DNA of 10,333 nucleotides from Desulfobacteraceae bacterium (GCA_030638935.1 DAOWDR010000466.1:1-10333), one strand, 5' to 3'. Positions 1 to 7,224 are shown, counted from the stretch's first letter. Made by a program: numbers and translations. Notes: generated by a model not told the origin, from the sequence alone.

Positions 1-2505
1 TATTTGATCTGGTACGATCTTGTGTTCCCTAAATTTATCAAGGGAGTTTTCCAGGAAAACCCTTACCAGGAAACCCCTTTTTTCCGGGGTGTATTCTTCA
101 GCAGCGGCCGGCAGGAGGGCACGCCCTTTTCCCATTTTCTTAAGGGTATGGGGCTTATCAATGAACAGGAGGTGCTGCCGGGTGCCAACAAAGGCCTTTT
201 TCTCCATGACTTCTTTTCATGGCTGCTGCCGTCGGACCGTGGGCTCTTCACCCAGACCCAGAGGGGAAATGCCTGGGCCAAACTTACCCGGAACCTGGGA
301 TTTGCAGCCTGGAGCACCATTATCATCGCAATCTGCGGTATTTTAAGTTTTTCCTTTGTTAAAAATCTTCATACCATTAAGAAGGCCTCTGCCCAGTTTA
401 CAGGACCCCAGATTCTCCAGGGAGAATTGATTTCAGATGTGGGAATTTTGGAGCGGTTCCAAACAACCATACAAAAGATTGAAGACAGCAACGACAGCTG
501 GTGGATTCCCCGCCTCGGTCTGAATGAAAGCATTGCAGTAGAATCTGAACTTAAGAAAAAATACTGTGCCCTGATGGAAAAACGATTCTTAGCTCCCTTT
601 GATAAAAAAATGGCCGACAATATGGCCTATTTCAATCTGGCAACGCCTGTTGATTTCTCCATCCGCCATATTGAGCATCTGGTTAAGCGGATCAATTTCA
701 TCCAGGCCAAACTCTTAAACCGCCCCATGGAAGAACTTGTGCATATGCAGCAGCCCCAATTCAACACAGTTGATATGGGTGCCCAAAAAGATCTTGTAGA
801 AGATGTCCAGCTTAAGATGAACATCCTTTATCTTCATTACCTGGTCTGGCAGGAAGATACCCCTGCCATGAATCAAAAGATGAATGAGTTGCAAAAATGG
901 CTGGCCAGAATTCTATCCATTAAGGGTGCCAACCTGAACTGGCTTGTTGACCGTACGAATTCCGATCCGGATCTGTTGCCCTATACCCTGGCGGATTTCT
1001 GGGGCAAATCGGCCCCCAGTGGTGAAGCTATTGGTGAAATTATGGTCAGGCCCAGTTTCACCAGAAACGGCAAAGAGGCTATTGACACCTTTATTGTTGA
1101 AATTGAATCCGCATTAACAGATCCCCTTATCCTGGCAGGATTGAAACGTGAATTTTTGAAATGGTATAAAACAGCCTATCTGGAAAGCTGGCTTAATTTT
1201 GTTGTTAAATTTGACAGGGGGAAAAAGAATCTAACCACCAGGGAACAATGGCAGACGATTTCCAATATTGTCTACGATAGAAAAGGACCCTACTTTGCTC
1301 TACTGGATATCATCCCCCAGGAATTAACCCCCTTTTCCGAAGAAGGGAACCTGCCGGACTGGACAAAACTAATCCAGGATATCAACCGGCTCCACAGCCA
1401 GGCAGCAACCCTGAGGGCACAAAAGTTAGGATCAACCGGGATGCTGAAAAAGGTGGCCTCCAAGGTAACCTCCAAGATAGCCGCATCATCTAAAGCAGGC
1501 AGTATGATGAATAAGCAGCTTACTGCCCAGACCCTGCTCAAAGCCGGTAAAAGTTTTATGATATACCAGGATTCCCTTGCCGGTCTGGCCCCGGCAGCTT
1601 CATCCCAAAGGGCAGCCTTTGATCTGGCTGGCGACATCTATACACAAGACCCGGCCACAAGCGCCATTGCCTTTTTTGCTGCCCGCCAGGAGATTCGAAA
1701 ACTCAGCCGAATTATTGTATATCCGGGGAAAGCGCCCTCCTACGTCTGGCAAATTTTGAAAGGGCCTCTGGATTTTTATCATGAGTTCGCCCTGAAGGAG
1801 GCAGCATGCCAGCTCCAGAAAAGATGGGAAGAATCGGTCCTGATCGAGATGAGAGACGTCTCAGACGATCAAAACAAAAATACCCTTCTCCTGGGTTCTG
1901 AAGGGTTTGTAACCAAATTTGTGAAGGGGCCGGCCAAGCCCTTTATCAAACGGGGACTTACAAAAGGGTTTTATGCCGCCAAGCTGGATGGCAAAACCAT
2001 GGCATTCACCCCCTATTTTTTCCAATTTCTCACCCGGGGGGTTAGTGCTTCCAAACCTGCAAAAGCAAGCTATACAGTTAAAATCAGCGGTCTTCCCACA
2101 AGTTCAAATGAGGGGTCCCAGGTCCAGCCCCATGCCACATTGCTTGAGCTTGTCTGTGCAGACAAAACAACCACCCTGGAAAATTTAAACTACCCGGTTC
2201 AAAAGGTGTTTACCTGGTCTCCCCAATCAGAATGTGAGGTCATCTTTTCAATCAGGATCGGCAGCCTTGACTTAACAAAAAAATACTCAGGCCGTCTCGC
2301 TTTTTCAAAATTTCTGAAAGAGTTTTCAAAGGGACAGCATCGTTTTATTCCTTCTGATTTTCCCGATTATGAAGACGACCTGAAAAGAATGGGCGTTCGA
2401 TCCATCACAGCAAAGTATAGATTTAAAGGGAATAAACCGGTTGCCAAATTATTGAGTGCCACCCCCGGGAAAACACCCATGGAGATTGTTCAATGCTGGG
2501 AATAG
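1..2505 (+). CDS. tssM: TssM (IcmF/VasK family) T6SS inner-membrane scaffold, 5'-truncated
   Basis: TssM spans the inner membrane and crosses the periplasm, forming the T6SS membrane complex with TssL and TssJ. The reading frame is open from base 1, so the gene starts upstream; the TTG at 4 is not a real start. About 834 residues are seen, against roughly 1100-1200 for the full family. Numbering from base 4, the motif RGVFFSSGRQEGTP at about 28-41 matches the cytoplasmic-domain signature RGvYFTSGtQEGtP. A hydrophobic helix at about 101-119 should be the last transmembrane segment, leaving some 710 periplasmic residues (IcmF-related and C-terminal IcmF domains). The N-terminal two-helix hairpin and NTPase P-loop region lie outside the window. 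Two short tandem repeats are embedded (51-80 and 1453-1476). The stop overlaps the tagF start by 13 nt, implying coupled translation. Family assignment is firm. Confidence 0.95.
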   Translation, partial: YLIWYDLVFPKFIKGVFQENPYQETPFFRGVFFSSGRQEGTPFSHFLKGMGLINEQEVLPGANKGLFLHDFFSWLLPSDRGLFTQTQRGNAWAKLTRNLGFAAWSTIIIAICGILSFSFVKNLHTIKKASAQFTGPQILQGELISDVGILERFQTTIQKIEDSNDSWWIPRLGLNESIAVESELKKKYCALMEKRFLAPFDKKMADNMAYFNLATPVDFSIRHIEHLVKRINFIQAKLLNRPMEELVHMQQPQFNTVDMGAQKDLVEDVQLKMNILYLHYLVWQEDTPAMNQKMNELQKWLARILSIKGANLNWLVDRTNSDPDLLPYTLADFWGKSAPSGEAIGEIMVRPSFTRNGKEAIDTFIVEIESALTDPLILAGLKREFLKWYKTAYLESWLNFVVKFDRGKKNLTTREQWQTISNIVYDRKGPYFALLDIIPQELTPFSEEGNLPDWTKLIQDINRLHSQAATLRAQKLGSTGMLKKVASKVTSKIAASSKAGSMMNKQLTAQTLLKAGKSFMIYQDSLAGLAPAASSQRAAFDLAGDIYTQDPATSAIAFFAARQEIRKLSRIIVYPGKAPSYVWQILKGPLDFYHEFALKEAACQLQKRWEESVLIEMRDVSDDQNKNTLLLGSEGFVTKFVKGPAKPFIKRGLTKGFYAAKLDGKTMAFTPYFFQFLTRGVSASKPAKASYTVKISGLPTSSNEGSQVQPHATLLELVCADKTTTLENLNYPVQKVFTWSPQSECEVIFSIRIGSLDLTKKYSGRLAFSKFLKEFSKGQHRFIPSDFPDYEDDLKRMGVRSITAKYRFKGNKPVAKLLSATPGKTPMEIVQCWE
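51..80 (+). repeat. Imperfect 15-nt tandem repeat in tssM
   Basis: Two adjacent 15-nt units (51-65 and 66-80) match at 13 of 15 bases. In frame they encode the near-duplicate pentapeptides QENPY and QETPF, immediately upstream of the conserved RGVFFSSG motif. This looks like a small in-frame duplication within the cytoplasmic domain. Confidence 0.7.
1453..1476 (+). repeat. 12-nt tandem repeat in tssM
   Basis: Units GTGGCCTCCAAG and GTAACCTCCAAG sit side by side, differing at two bases, and encode VASK and VTSK. The following residues IAASSKAG continue the small, Ser/Ala/Lys-rich character without clear nucleotide repetition. The segment lies in the periplasmic part of TssM. Confidence 0.65.
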
Positions 2506-3254
2506 GAAAACAAAAAGCTGCCCTAGAAGTTTCTGCCTATGGAAAGCATCCGGCATTTGATGATTATTTCAGCGTCAATATGGAACCCCCATTGGCAAAT
2601 GCCTTGTCATCCTGGGTTGAAAGCGGAATGAAATCAGGCGGCACTGCCGATAAAAACAAAAGAATCCACTCATTTCGGTTCTGGGTCCTTGGAATTAAAA
2701 AAGAGGAACTTATCCTGGGGATTGTCCGGGACAGCAGTGATCGTTTAGGAAGGATCTACCCGCTTCTGATCATGGGAAGAACCCGTATGAAAAACAGGGA
2801 CAAAAAATGGCCGGCAATCTTCAGTGGGTTTGAACCTGTTTTCAGGGCATTTGAGGAGATGACGACCATAAGGTATCAGGCATTCAAAGAGTTTGAAGCC
2901 AGCCTTTTAAAAATCCAATTTTCCGAACCAGATTTTGAAAAATCAAACACCAGCCTTTCAAATTGTCTAACGGCCTGGTTTAAAATGGAGAAAAAGAGGC
3001 GTTCATTGGTACTTCCGGTTTCAGAGCTCCTGGATAAATTTGCTTCCCATCCCCATGAACCCCAAAAAAAAGGGATATTTAAAACAAATTCCGCCCCGCC
3101 CAATGCAGTTTTCCTGGGCGGACTGCCGGACAACCCCATGGTAAATATGTATAACCGGCCCCTGAAAACCCGTGATTTTCCAAGGCTTTTTAATCTATCC
3201 GGTTTTGAACAATCCAACGGCCATCAAAACAATATGGATTTTCACACTCAATAA
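2493..3254 (+). CDS. tagF: TagF (ImpM family) T6SS post-translational regulator
   Basis: TagF proteins hold T6SS assembly in check after translation, in Pseudomonas and Agrobacterium by acting on or near the Fha/threonine-phosphorylation switch. This 253-residue protein has the N-terminal signature GKHPAFDDYF at 17-26 (family form GKlPahGDF) and DRLGRIYPLLIMG at 83-95 (family form DsvGRyFPL). It is close to the usual 220-250 residues and is not fused to a PppA phosphatase domain, as some homologues are. The ATG at 2493 lies within the last codons of tssM, preceded by GGAG at 2481-2484 with 8 nt spacing. Its stop is 14 nt before tssA. The glycine and aspartate of the canonical GDF motif are replaced here by a DDYF variant. 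Function is inferred from family; no kinase or phosphatase partner is visible in the window. Confidence 0.9.
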   Translation: MLGIGKQKAALEVSAYGKHPAFDDYFSVNMEPPLANALSSWVESGMKSGGTADKNKRIHSFRFWVLGIKKEELILGIVRDSSDRLGRIYPLLIMGRTRMKNRDKKWPAIFSGFEPVFRAFEEMTTIRYQAFKEFEASLLKIQFSEPDFEKSNTSLSNCLTAWFKMEKKRRSLVLPVSELLDKFASHPHEPQKKGIFKTNSAPPNAVFLGGLPDNPMVNMYNRPLKTRDFPRLFNLSGFEQSNGHQNNMDFHTQ

Positions 3255-3268
3255 AGGAGAAAACCTTA

Positions 3269-4633
3269 ATGGATATTGATCCCATACTGACGCCCATACC
3301 CGGAGACAATCCTTCGGGTGAAAATCTGAGATATACATCGGTATATGATGAAATTCAGGAAGCCAGAAGGGCTGATGATCTTCTGGATCAGGGGGATTGG
3401 CAGCATGAGGTAAAAACAGCGGACTGGAATACAGTTTTTACCCTTACCAAAGAGGCCTTGAGCACCCGGACAAAGGACCTGCAGATTGCCGCCTGGCTGA
3501 TGGAAGCATTAACGGTCACCGAAGGGTTTGAGGGGGTTTCACAGGGCCTTGACATTATTATTCACCTGCTGGACCGGTTCTGGGACACCTTATACCCGGA
3601 GATTGAAGAAGATGACCTTGATTACAGAATCGGCCCCCTGGAGTTTATCAATGACAAACTATGGTTTCCCATAAAAGGTATCCCTGTGACAGACCCGGAC
3701 AGAACCCCGGGGTTTGCCTGGGTAAACTGGCAGGAATCCAGGAATGTCGGATATGAAAAAGATACCCACAACGAATACGGAGACGTCATTGATGATAAGA
3801 AAAAAGCAAGGGCTGAGCAGATTGCCGAAGGCAAATTATCTGCTGAAGAATTTGATGCTGCGGTTGCCTCCTCCTCCAGGGCCTATTATGAAACCCTGTT
3901 TGAAAACATCTCCCGCTGTGTAGAATTGTTTACGGCCCTGGATAATATGGTGGATGAAAAGTTTGGCCGGGAAGCTCCTAGGCTGGCTGAGTTAAAATCC
4001 TCCTTGGAAGATAGTTTTAATCTGCTGACCGCTATTGTCAAAGAAAAAAGACTGGCAGAGCCTGATCCGGAAGAAAAGGGGGTGAAAGACGGGGAAGACA
4101 ATCTGGAAGAGGTCTCAATTCAAGATGAAGGCTTAGACCGGACACCTGCTGCTGTCCAAGCCCGGGCACCCCTTCCCTCGGCAGGGGGCGTGCCGGTCGG
4201 CACCTATCAGGTCAACCGTATTTTAGGCAGTGCGGGTATTGAAGAGGCCCTGTGGCAGGAGGCATTAAAAAAATTGGAAAAAGAGGGAATCAGGCCCGCC
4301 CTTGAACTGCTTTTAGGGGGAGCCTGCAGTGCCCAGTCGGTTCGGCAAAAAACAAATTTCCGTCTTCTCATGGCCCGGTTATGCCTGAAGGCACAACGGC
4401 CTGATCTGGCAAGGCCCATTGTGGAGGAATTGAACACATTAATTGAAGAGCTTCAGCTGGGCCGGTGGGAATCCCCCATATGGCTCGCCGAGGCCCTGGG
4501 AATTCTGTATCAATGCCTTATGGCAGATGGCAGCTCAGAGGACGATCAATACAGGGCCCAGGAGATATTAACGCGGCTGTGTACTCTGGACGTGACCAAG
4601 GCCATGGAGTATTCAAACCCCACAACAGAATAA
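3269..4633 (+). CDS. tssA: TssA (ImpA_N domain, VasJ-type C-terminus)
   Basis: TssA binds the baseplate and coordinates polymerisation of the Hcp tube and TssBC sheath. The 454-residue protein opens with the ImpA_N domain: PGDNPSGENLRY at 11-22, followed by an acidic, Trp-rich region with FWDTLYPE at 104-111. A middle helical region runs to about 262. An acidic, Pro/Gly-containing low-complexity linker covers about 264-312. The C-terminal helical domain at about 318-450 resembles the VasJ-type domain of the long TssA2-like class rather than the ring-forming short TssA1 type. AGGAGA at 3255-3260 is 8 nt before the ATG at 3269. It follows tagF by 14 nt and precedes tssB by 49 nt, the largest gap in the window. 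A 12-bp perfect palindrome lies in the gene at 3703-3714. The class assignment is by motif resemblance and less sure than the family. Confidence 0.92.
   Translation: MDIDPILTPIPGDNPSGENLRYTSVYDEIQEARRADDLLDQGDWQHEVKTADWNTVFTLTKEALSTRTKDLQIAAWLMEALTVTEGFEGVSQGLDIIIHLLDRFWDTLYPEIEEDDLDYRIGPLEFINDKLWFPIKGIPVTDPDRTPGFAWVNWQESRNVGYEKDTHNEYGDVIDDKKKARAEQIAEGKLSAEEFDAAVASSSRAYYETLFENISRCVELFTALDNMVDEKFGREAPRLAELKSSLEDSFNLLTAIVKEKRLAEPDPEEKGVKDGEDNLEEVSIQDEGLDRTPAAVQARAPLPSAGGVPVGTYQVNRILGSAGIEEALWQEALKKLEKEGIRPALELLLGGACSAQSVRQKTNFRLLMARLCLKAQRPDLARPIVEELNTLIEELQLGRWESPIWLAEALGILYQCLMADGSSEDDQYRAQEILTRLCTLDVTKAMEYSNPTTE
3703..3714. repeat. 12-bp perfect palindrome in tssA
   Basis: AACCCCGGGGTT is self-complementary over all 12 bases. 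It lies in codons for the RTPGFAW stretch of TssA. With no loop it is more plausible as a chance DNA dyad than as an RNA hairpin; no role is assigned. Confidence 0.5.
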
Positions 4634-4669
4634 CGGGTAAAAAAAATAACATCTACAATTCATAACCAA

Positions 4670-4675
4670 AGGAGG
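4670..4675 (+). promoter_or_regulatory. Strong ribosome binding site of tssB
   Basis: Perfect AGGAGG core, 7 nt before the tssB ATG, inside an A-rich 49-nt gap that carries little structure. With the equally strong site before tssC it is the best match to the anti-Shine-Dalgarno sequence in the window, fitting the high copy number of sheath subunits. Confidence 0.85.
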
Positions 4676-4682
4676 AAAAAAA

Positions 4683-5189
4683 ATGGCCAAGGAAAGTTTG
4701 CAGCACACCTTGGATAGAGTGAGGTCCCCCAGAGTTCAGATCACCTACGACGTTGAGGTGGGTGATGCCATTGAAATGAAGGAAATACCCTTTGTTGTGG
4801 GTGTTTTAGCGGATCTGTCCGGAAAACCTGGAGAACCCCTGCCCAAGCTTAAAGAAAGAAAGCTTGTTGAGATTGACCGGGATAACTTTAACAAGGTTTT
4901 AGGGGGAATGAAACCACGGCTTGCCTATCGGGTGGATAACAAGCTTTCAGATGATGATTCCGCCATGGCTGTGGAACTCAAGTTCAACTCCATGGAGGAC
5001 TTTCATCCCGAAAAGGTGGCAAAACAGATTGATCCGTTGCGTAAGCTTGTGGAAGCAAGGGAAAAGCTCTCGGGATTGCTCAACAAACTGGATGGAAATG
5101 ACAAACTGGATGAACTGCTCCAGGATGTGATTTCCAGTACAGACTCCCTTGAGAAACTTGGCAGGGAAGCCGGCGTAAAAAAAGATTAA
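4683..5189 (+). CDS. tssB: TssB (VipA/ImpB) small sheath subunit
   Basis: TssB pairs with TssC to build the contractile cytoplasmic sheath, analogous to a phage tail sheath. The 168-residue length is normal. Family signatures are easy to see: DRVRSPRVQITYDVEVGDA at 11-29, PFVVGVLADLSG at 36-47, and LPKLKERKLVEIDRDNFNKVL at 53-73. The C-terminal half is helical and charged, as expected for the part that interlocks with TssC. The ATG at 4683 is preceded by a perfect AGGAGG at 4670-4675 with 7 nt spacing. It is 25 nt upstream of tssC, consistent with equimolar production of the two partners. A CAAGCTT/AAGCTTG inverted repeat with a 9-nt loop lies within it at 4844-4866. Assignment is secure. Confidence 0.97.
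   Translation: MAKESLQHTLDRVRSPRVQITYDVEVGDAIEMKEIPFVVGVLADLSGKPGEPLPKLKERKLVEIDRDNFNKVLGGMKPRLAYRVDNKLSDDDSAMAVELKFNSMEDFHPEKVAKQIDPLRKLVEAREKLSGLLNKLDGNDKLDELLQDVISSTDSLEKLGREAGVKKD
4844..4866. repeat. Inverted repeat in tssB
   Basis: CAAGCTT and AAGCTTG are exact reverse complements separated by a purine-only 9-nt loop. They fall on Lys-Leu codons. The stem is AT-rich and modest; a coding coincidence is likely. Confidence 0.5.
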
Positions 5190-5202
5190 TCATTAAAAAT
5201 AT

Positions 5203-5208
5203 AGGAGG
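5203..5208 (+). promoter_or_regulatory. Strong ribosome binding site of tssC
   Basis: Perfect AGGAGG core 6 nt before the tssC ATG, in an AT-rich 25-nt gap after tssB. It supports the ATG at 5215 as the start and high-level production of the main sheath protein. Confidence 0.85.
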
Positions 5209-5214
5209 GACCAC

Positions 5215-6711
5215 ATGGCTGAAAATGAACAACAGGTCCAGCCCGATGCTGCCCCGGGAGCAGAAACAACGGAGGAGGCGGGCCTTCTTGACCAGATAAT
5301 AGCAGATGGACGTCTTGCAAGGGACGATAGTCAGAAAAATTATGCCAAAGATCTTTTGGGTGAATTTGTTTCCCAGATCATGGAGGGAACGATTACGGTT
5401 TCCAAGGATACGGAAGCCATGATCAATGCCAGGATCAGTCAGATTGACAAACTCATCTCCGATCAGCTCAATGCCGTGATGCACGCCGAGGAATTCCAGA
5501 AACTGGAAGGATCCTGGAGAGGGCTTGCCTATCTGGTGGACAAAACAGAAACCGGAGAACGGATGAAACTGAGGGTTATGAATGTGTCCAAGAAGGATCT
5601 TCTGAAGGACATGGAAAAAGCAGCGGAATTTGACCAGTCCGCTCTGTTCAAGAAAATATATGAAGAAGAATTCGGCATGTTTGGCGGGGCATCCTATGGG
5701 GCGCTCATTGGAGACTATGAGTTCACCAACCATCCCCAGGATATTGCGCTCCTAAGCAAAGTATCCGAGGTCGCAGCAGCCGCCCATGCGCCGTTTCTTT
5801 CTGCAGCAGGCCCTGAACTTTTCAATTTTGACAGTTTCACGGAACTGGGCGAACCAAGGGATATGGCAAAAATATTCCAGGGGGTTGACTACGCCAAATG
5901 GAAATCCTTCAGGGAGTCGGAAGACTCCCGCTATGTGGCCCTGGCCATGCCCCATATTCTCATGCGGCTGCCCTATGGCAAGGCCAATGTGCCTGTGGAG
6001 GCCTTTGATTTTGAGGAACAGGTGGATGGGACAGATCATAACCAGTATCTATGGGGCAATGCCGCCTATGCCCTGGGAACCCGGCTGACGGAATCCTTTG
6101 CCAAGCATTCCTGGTGTGCGGCAATACGCGGGGTTGAGGGCGGAGGCCTTGTGGAGGATCTGCCGGTTCACACATTCAAGACAGATGAAGGGGATGTTGC
6201 GTTGAAATGTCCCACCGAGATCGCCATTACAGACAGAAGGGAAAAAGAGCTGGCTGATCTGGGGTTTGTACCCCTGGTGCACTGCAAGGGAACCGATTAT
6301 GCGGCTTTTTTCAGCACCCAGACCGGAAACAAGGCAAAGCTCTATGACACGGATACGGCAAATGCCAATGCCAAACTTTCTTCCCAGCTCCAGTACATCA
6401 TGGCCGTATCAAGGTTTGCCCATTACCTGAAATCCATCATGCGGGATAAGATCGGCAGTTTTATGACACGGCAGAATGCAGAAGATTTTTTGAACCGCTG
6501 GATCAGCAGCTATGTGCTTCTGGATGACAATGCCAGCCATGAACAAAAGGCCAAGTATCCGCTGCGGGAAGCCCGGATTGATGTCAGCGAGATACCGGGA
6601 AAGCCCGGCGCCTATAGGGCGGTCAGTTTTTTAAAACCCCACTTCCAGCTGGATGAACTGTCGGTTTCCCTGCGCCTGGTGTCGGAACTGCCGCCGCCGG
6701 CACAGGGATAG
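5215..6711 (+). CDS. tssC: TssC (VipB/ImpC) large sheath subunit
   Basis: TssC is the main contractile sheath protein. At 498 residues it has the usual length. Visible family motifs include GLLDQIIADGRLARDD at 23-38 near the N-terminus, EFQKLEGSWRGLAYL in the N-terminal third, FRESEDSRY at 232-240, RLPYG at 251-255, and VDGTDHNQYLWGNAAYALG at 270-288. The C-terminus (KPHFQLDELSVSLRLVSELP) is the canonical TssC ending. In Vibrio VipB, the N-terminal helix is the ClpV docking site exposed only after contraction; the matching helix here predicts recycling by the downstream TssH. The ATG at 5215 has AGGAGG at 5203-5208 with 6 nt spacing. A perfect hairpin with a GGAA loop occurs at 5912-5929. No hcp gene follows; tssE comes next after 22 nt. 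Confidence 0.98.
   Translation: MAENEQQVQPDAAPGAETTEEAGLLDQIIADGRLARDDSQKNYAKDLLGEFVSQIMEGTITVSKDTEAMINARISQIDKLISDQLNAVMHAEEFQKLEGSWRGLAYLVDKTETGERMKLRVMNVSKKDLLKDMEKAAEFDQSALFKKIYEEEFGMFGGASYGALIGDYEFTNHPQDIALLSKVSEVAAAAHAPFLSAAGPELFNFDSFTELGEPRDMAKIFQGVDYAKWKSFRESEDSRYVALAMPHILMRLPYGKANVPVEAFDFEEQVDGTDHNQYLWGNAAYALGTRLTESFAKHSWCAAIRGVEGGGLVEDLPVHTFKTDEGDVALKCPTEIAITDRREKELADLGFVPLVHCKGTDYAAFFSTQTGNKAKLYDTDTANANAKLSSQLQYIMAVSRFAHYLKSIMRDKIGSFMTRQNAEDFLNRWISSYVLLDDNASHEQKAKYPLREARIDVSEIPGKPGAYRAVSFLKPHFQLDELSVSLRLVSELPPPAQG
5912..5929 (+). repeat. Perfect hairpin with GGAA tetraloop inside tssC
   Basis: GGGAGTC pairs exactly with GACTCCC around the four-base loop GGAA, which fits the stable GNRA class. 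It encodes the conserved peptide FRESEDSRY. No T run follows, so it is not an intrinsic terminator. It could affect mRNA stability or elongation, or be a by-product of codon choice. Confidence 0.6.
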
Positions 6712-6733
6712 GGACCGGTTTGTTTAAACAGAT

Positions 6734-7207
6734 ATGAAAGATCATTTTAACCTCACAGCATCGATACTGGACAGGCTTCTGGACATGGAACCTGCGTTGA
6801 GTTCCGAGTCTGCCCAGTATCGGGTTGTGTCTGAACAACAGATACTGGACAGTGTTTTCAGGGATTTGGAGAACCTGCTGAATGCTCGGTGCAGCCCCAT
6901 TGATCTGCCGGCAGCTTTCAACAGGCTCAAGGGATCTCTTCTCCGGTACGGGCTTAAGGATTCCACTGCGGAAAATCCTGAAAGTGCCCTGGTACGGCAA
7001 AACTTATGCAAGGAAATTGAGAAAACCATCTCTTTGTTTGAACCCCGCCTGAAAAAACCCGTTGTCCGGGTTGAGACCCGGGGCGGTAAAAAGAGGGAGC
7101 TGTTTTTCAGGATCTCGGGGATTCTGGTTGTGGAGCCCCTGGCTGAGCCGGTCTCTTTTGATACTTTTTTCGATATCAACCGGGGACAATATGTCATTTC
7201 AAAATAA
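6734..7207 (+). CDS. tssE: TssE (gp25-like) baseplate wedge protein
   Basis: TssE is the T6SS counterpart of phage T4 gp25, linking the baseplate to the first sheath ring. The 157-residue protein carries SILDRLLD at 10-17, DLENLLNARC at 44-53, SLLRYGLKD at 68-76, FEPRL at 102-106 with an upstream Glu of the EKTIS helix, and ISGILVVEP at 128-136, all expected gp25-family positions. An in-frame stop at 6725-6727 means the gene cannot start earlier, and the next ATG (6785) would remove the SILDRLLD motif, so 6734 is the start. No convincing Shine-Dalgarno sequence lies just upstream; the nearest purine run, GGGA, sits 19 nt away at the tssC stop. Translation may therefore depend on ribosomes arriving from tssC, suiting a protein needed in far fewer copies than TssC. 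Confidence 0.93.
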   Translation: MKDHFNLTASILDRLLDMEPALSSESAQYRVVSEQQILDSVFRDLENLLNARCSPIDLPAAFNRLKGSLLRYGLKDSTAENPESALVRQNLCKEIEKTISLFEPRLKKPVVRVETRGGKKRELFFRISGILVVEPLAEPVSFDTFFDINRGQYVISK

Positions 7208-7224
7208 AAGATCTTAAAAACTAT

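Noticed and set aside
4..6. TTG as a start codon for tssM
   Set aside because: The frame is open to base 1 and the protein lacks the N-terminal membrane hairpin and NTPase region, so the gene is cut by the window edge.
1290..1637. 115-codon minus-strand frame inside tssM
   Set aside because: Antisense to the well-supported TssM periplasmic domain with no recognisable motif or ribosome site; treated as chance.
1841..1871. Compound inverted repeat in tssM (TGATCG...CGATCA around GAGACGTCTC)
   Set aside because: The two dyads have different centres, the inner stem is three pairs with a loop, and no conservation or T run supports a hairpin function.
3064..3071. A8 tract in tagF as a frameshift site or broken gene
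   Set aside because: The annotated frame is intact through the tract to a plausible TagF C-terminus, and the stop is placed correctly before tssA; no sign of a needed shift.
4465..4665. 66-codon plus-strand frame running from the tssA end into the gap before tssB
   Set aside because: It overlaps the VasJ-type end of tssA in another frame, encodes no known motif and its product is Arg/Gly-rich out-of-frame sequence.
4845..5048. Four AAGCTT hexamers within tssB
   Set aside because: They fall on Lys-Leu codon pairs (AAG CTT) that the protein requires; codon preference explains the clustering.
5080..5733. 217-codon open frame on the minus strand across the tssB-tssC junction
   Set aside because: It is antisense to two strongly conserved genes, has a Phe/His/Pro/Gly-heavy composition typical of reverse reading, and shows no recognisable domain. 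Likely a shadow of codon bias.
6722..6729. GTTTAAAC palindrome between tssC and tssE
   Set aside because: Only 8 bp, AT-rich, and its TAA serves simply as an in-frame stop ahead of tssE; too short to claim an operator.
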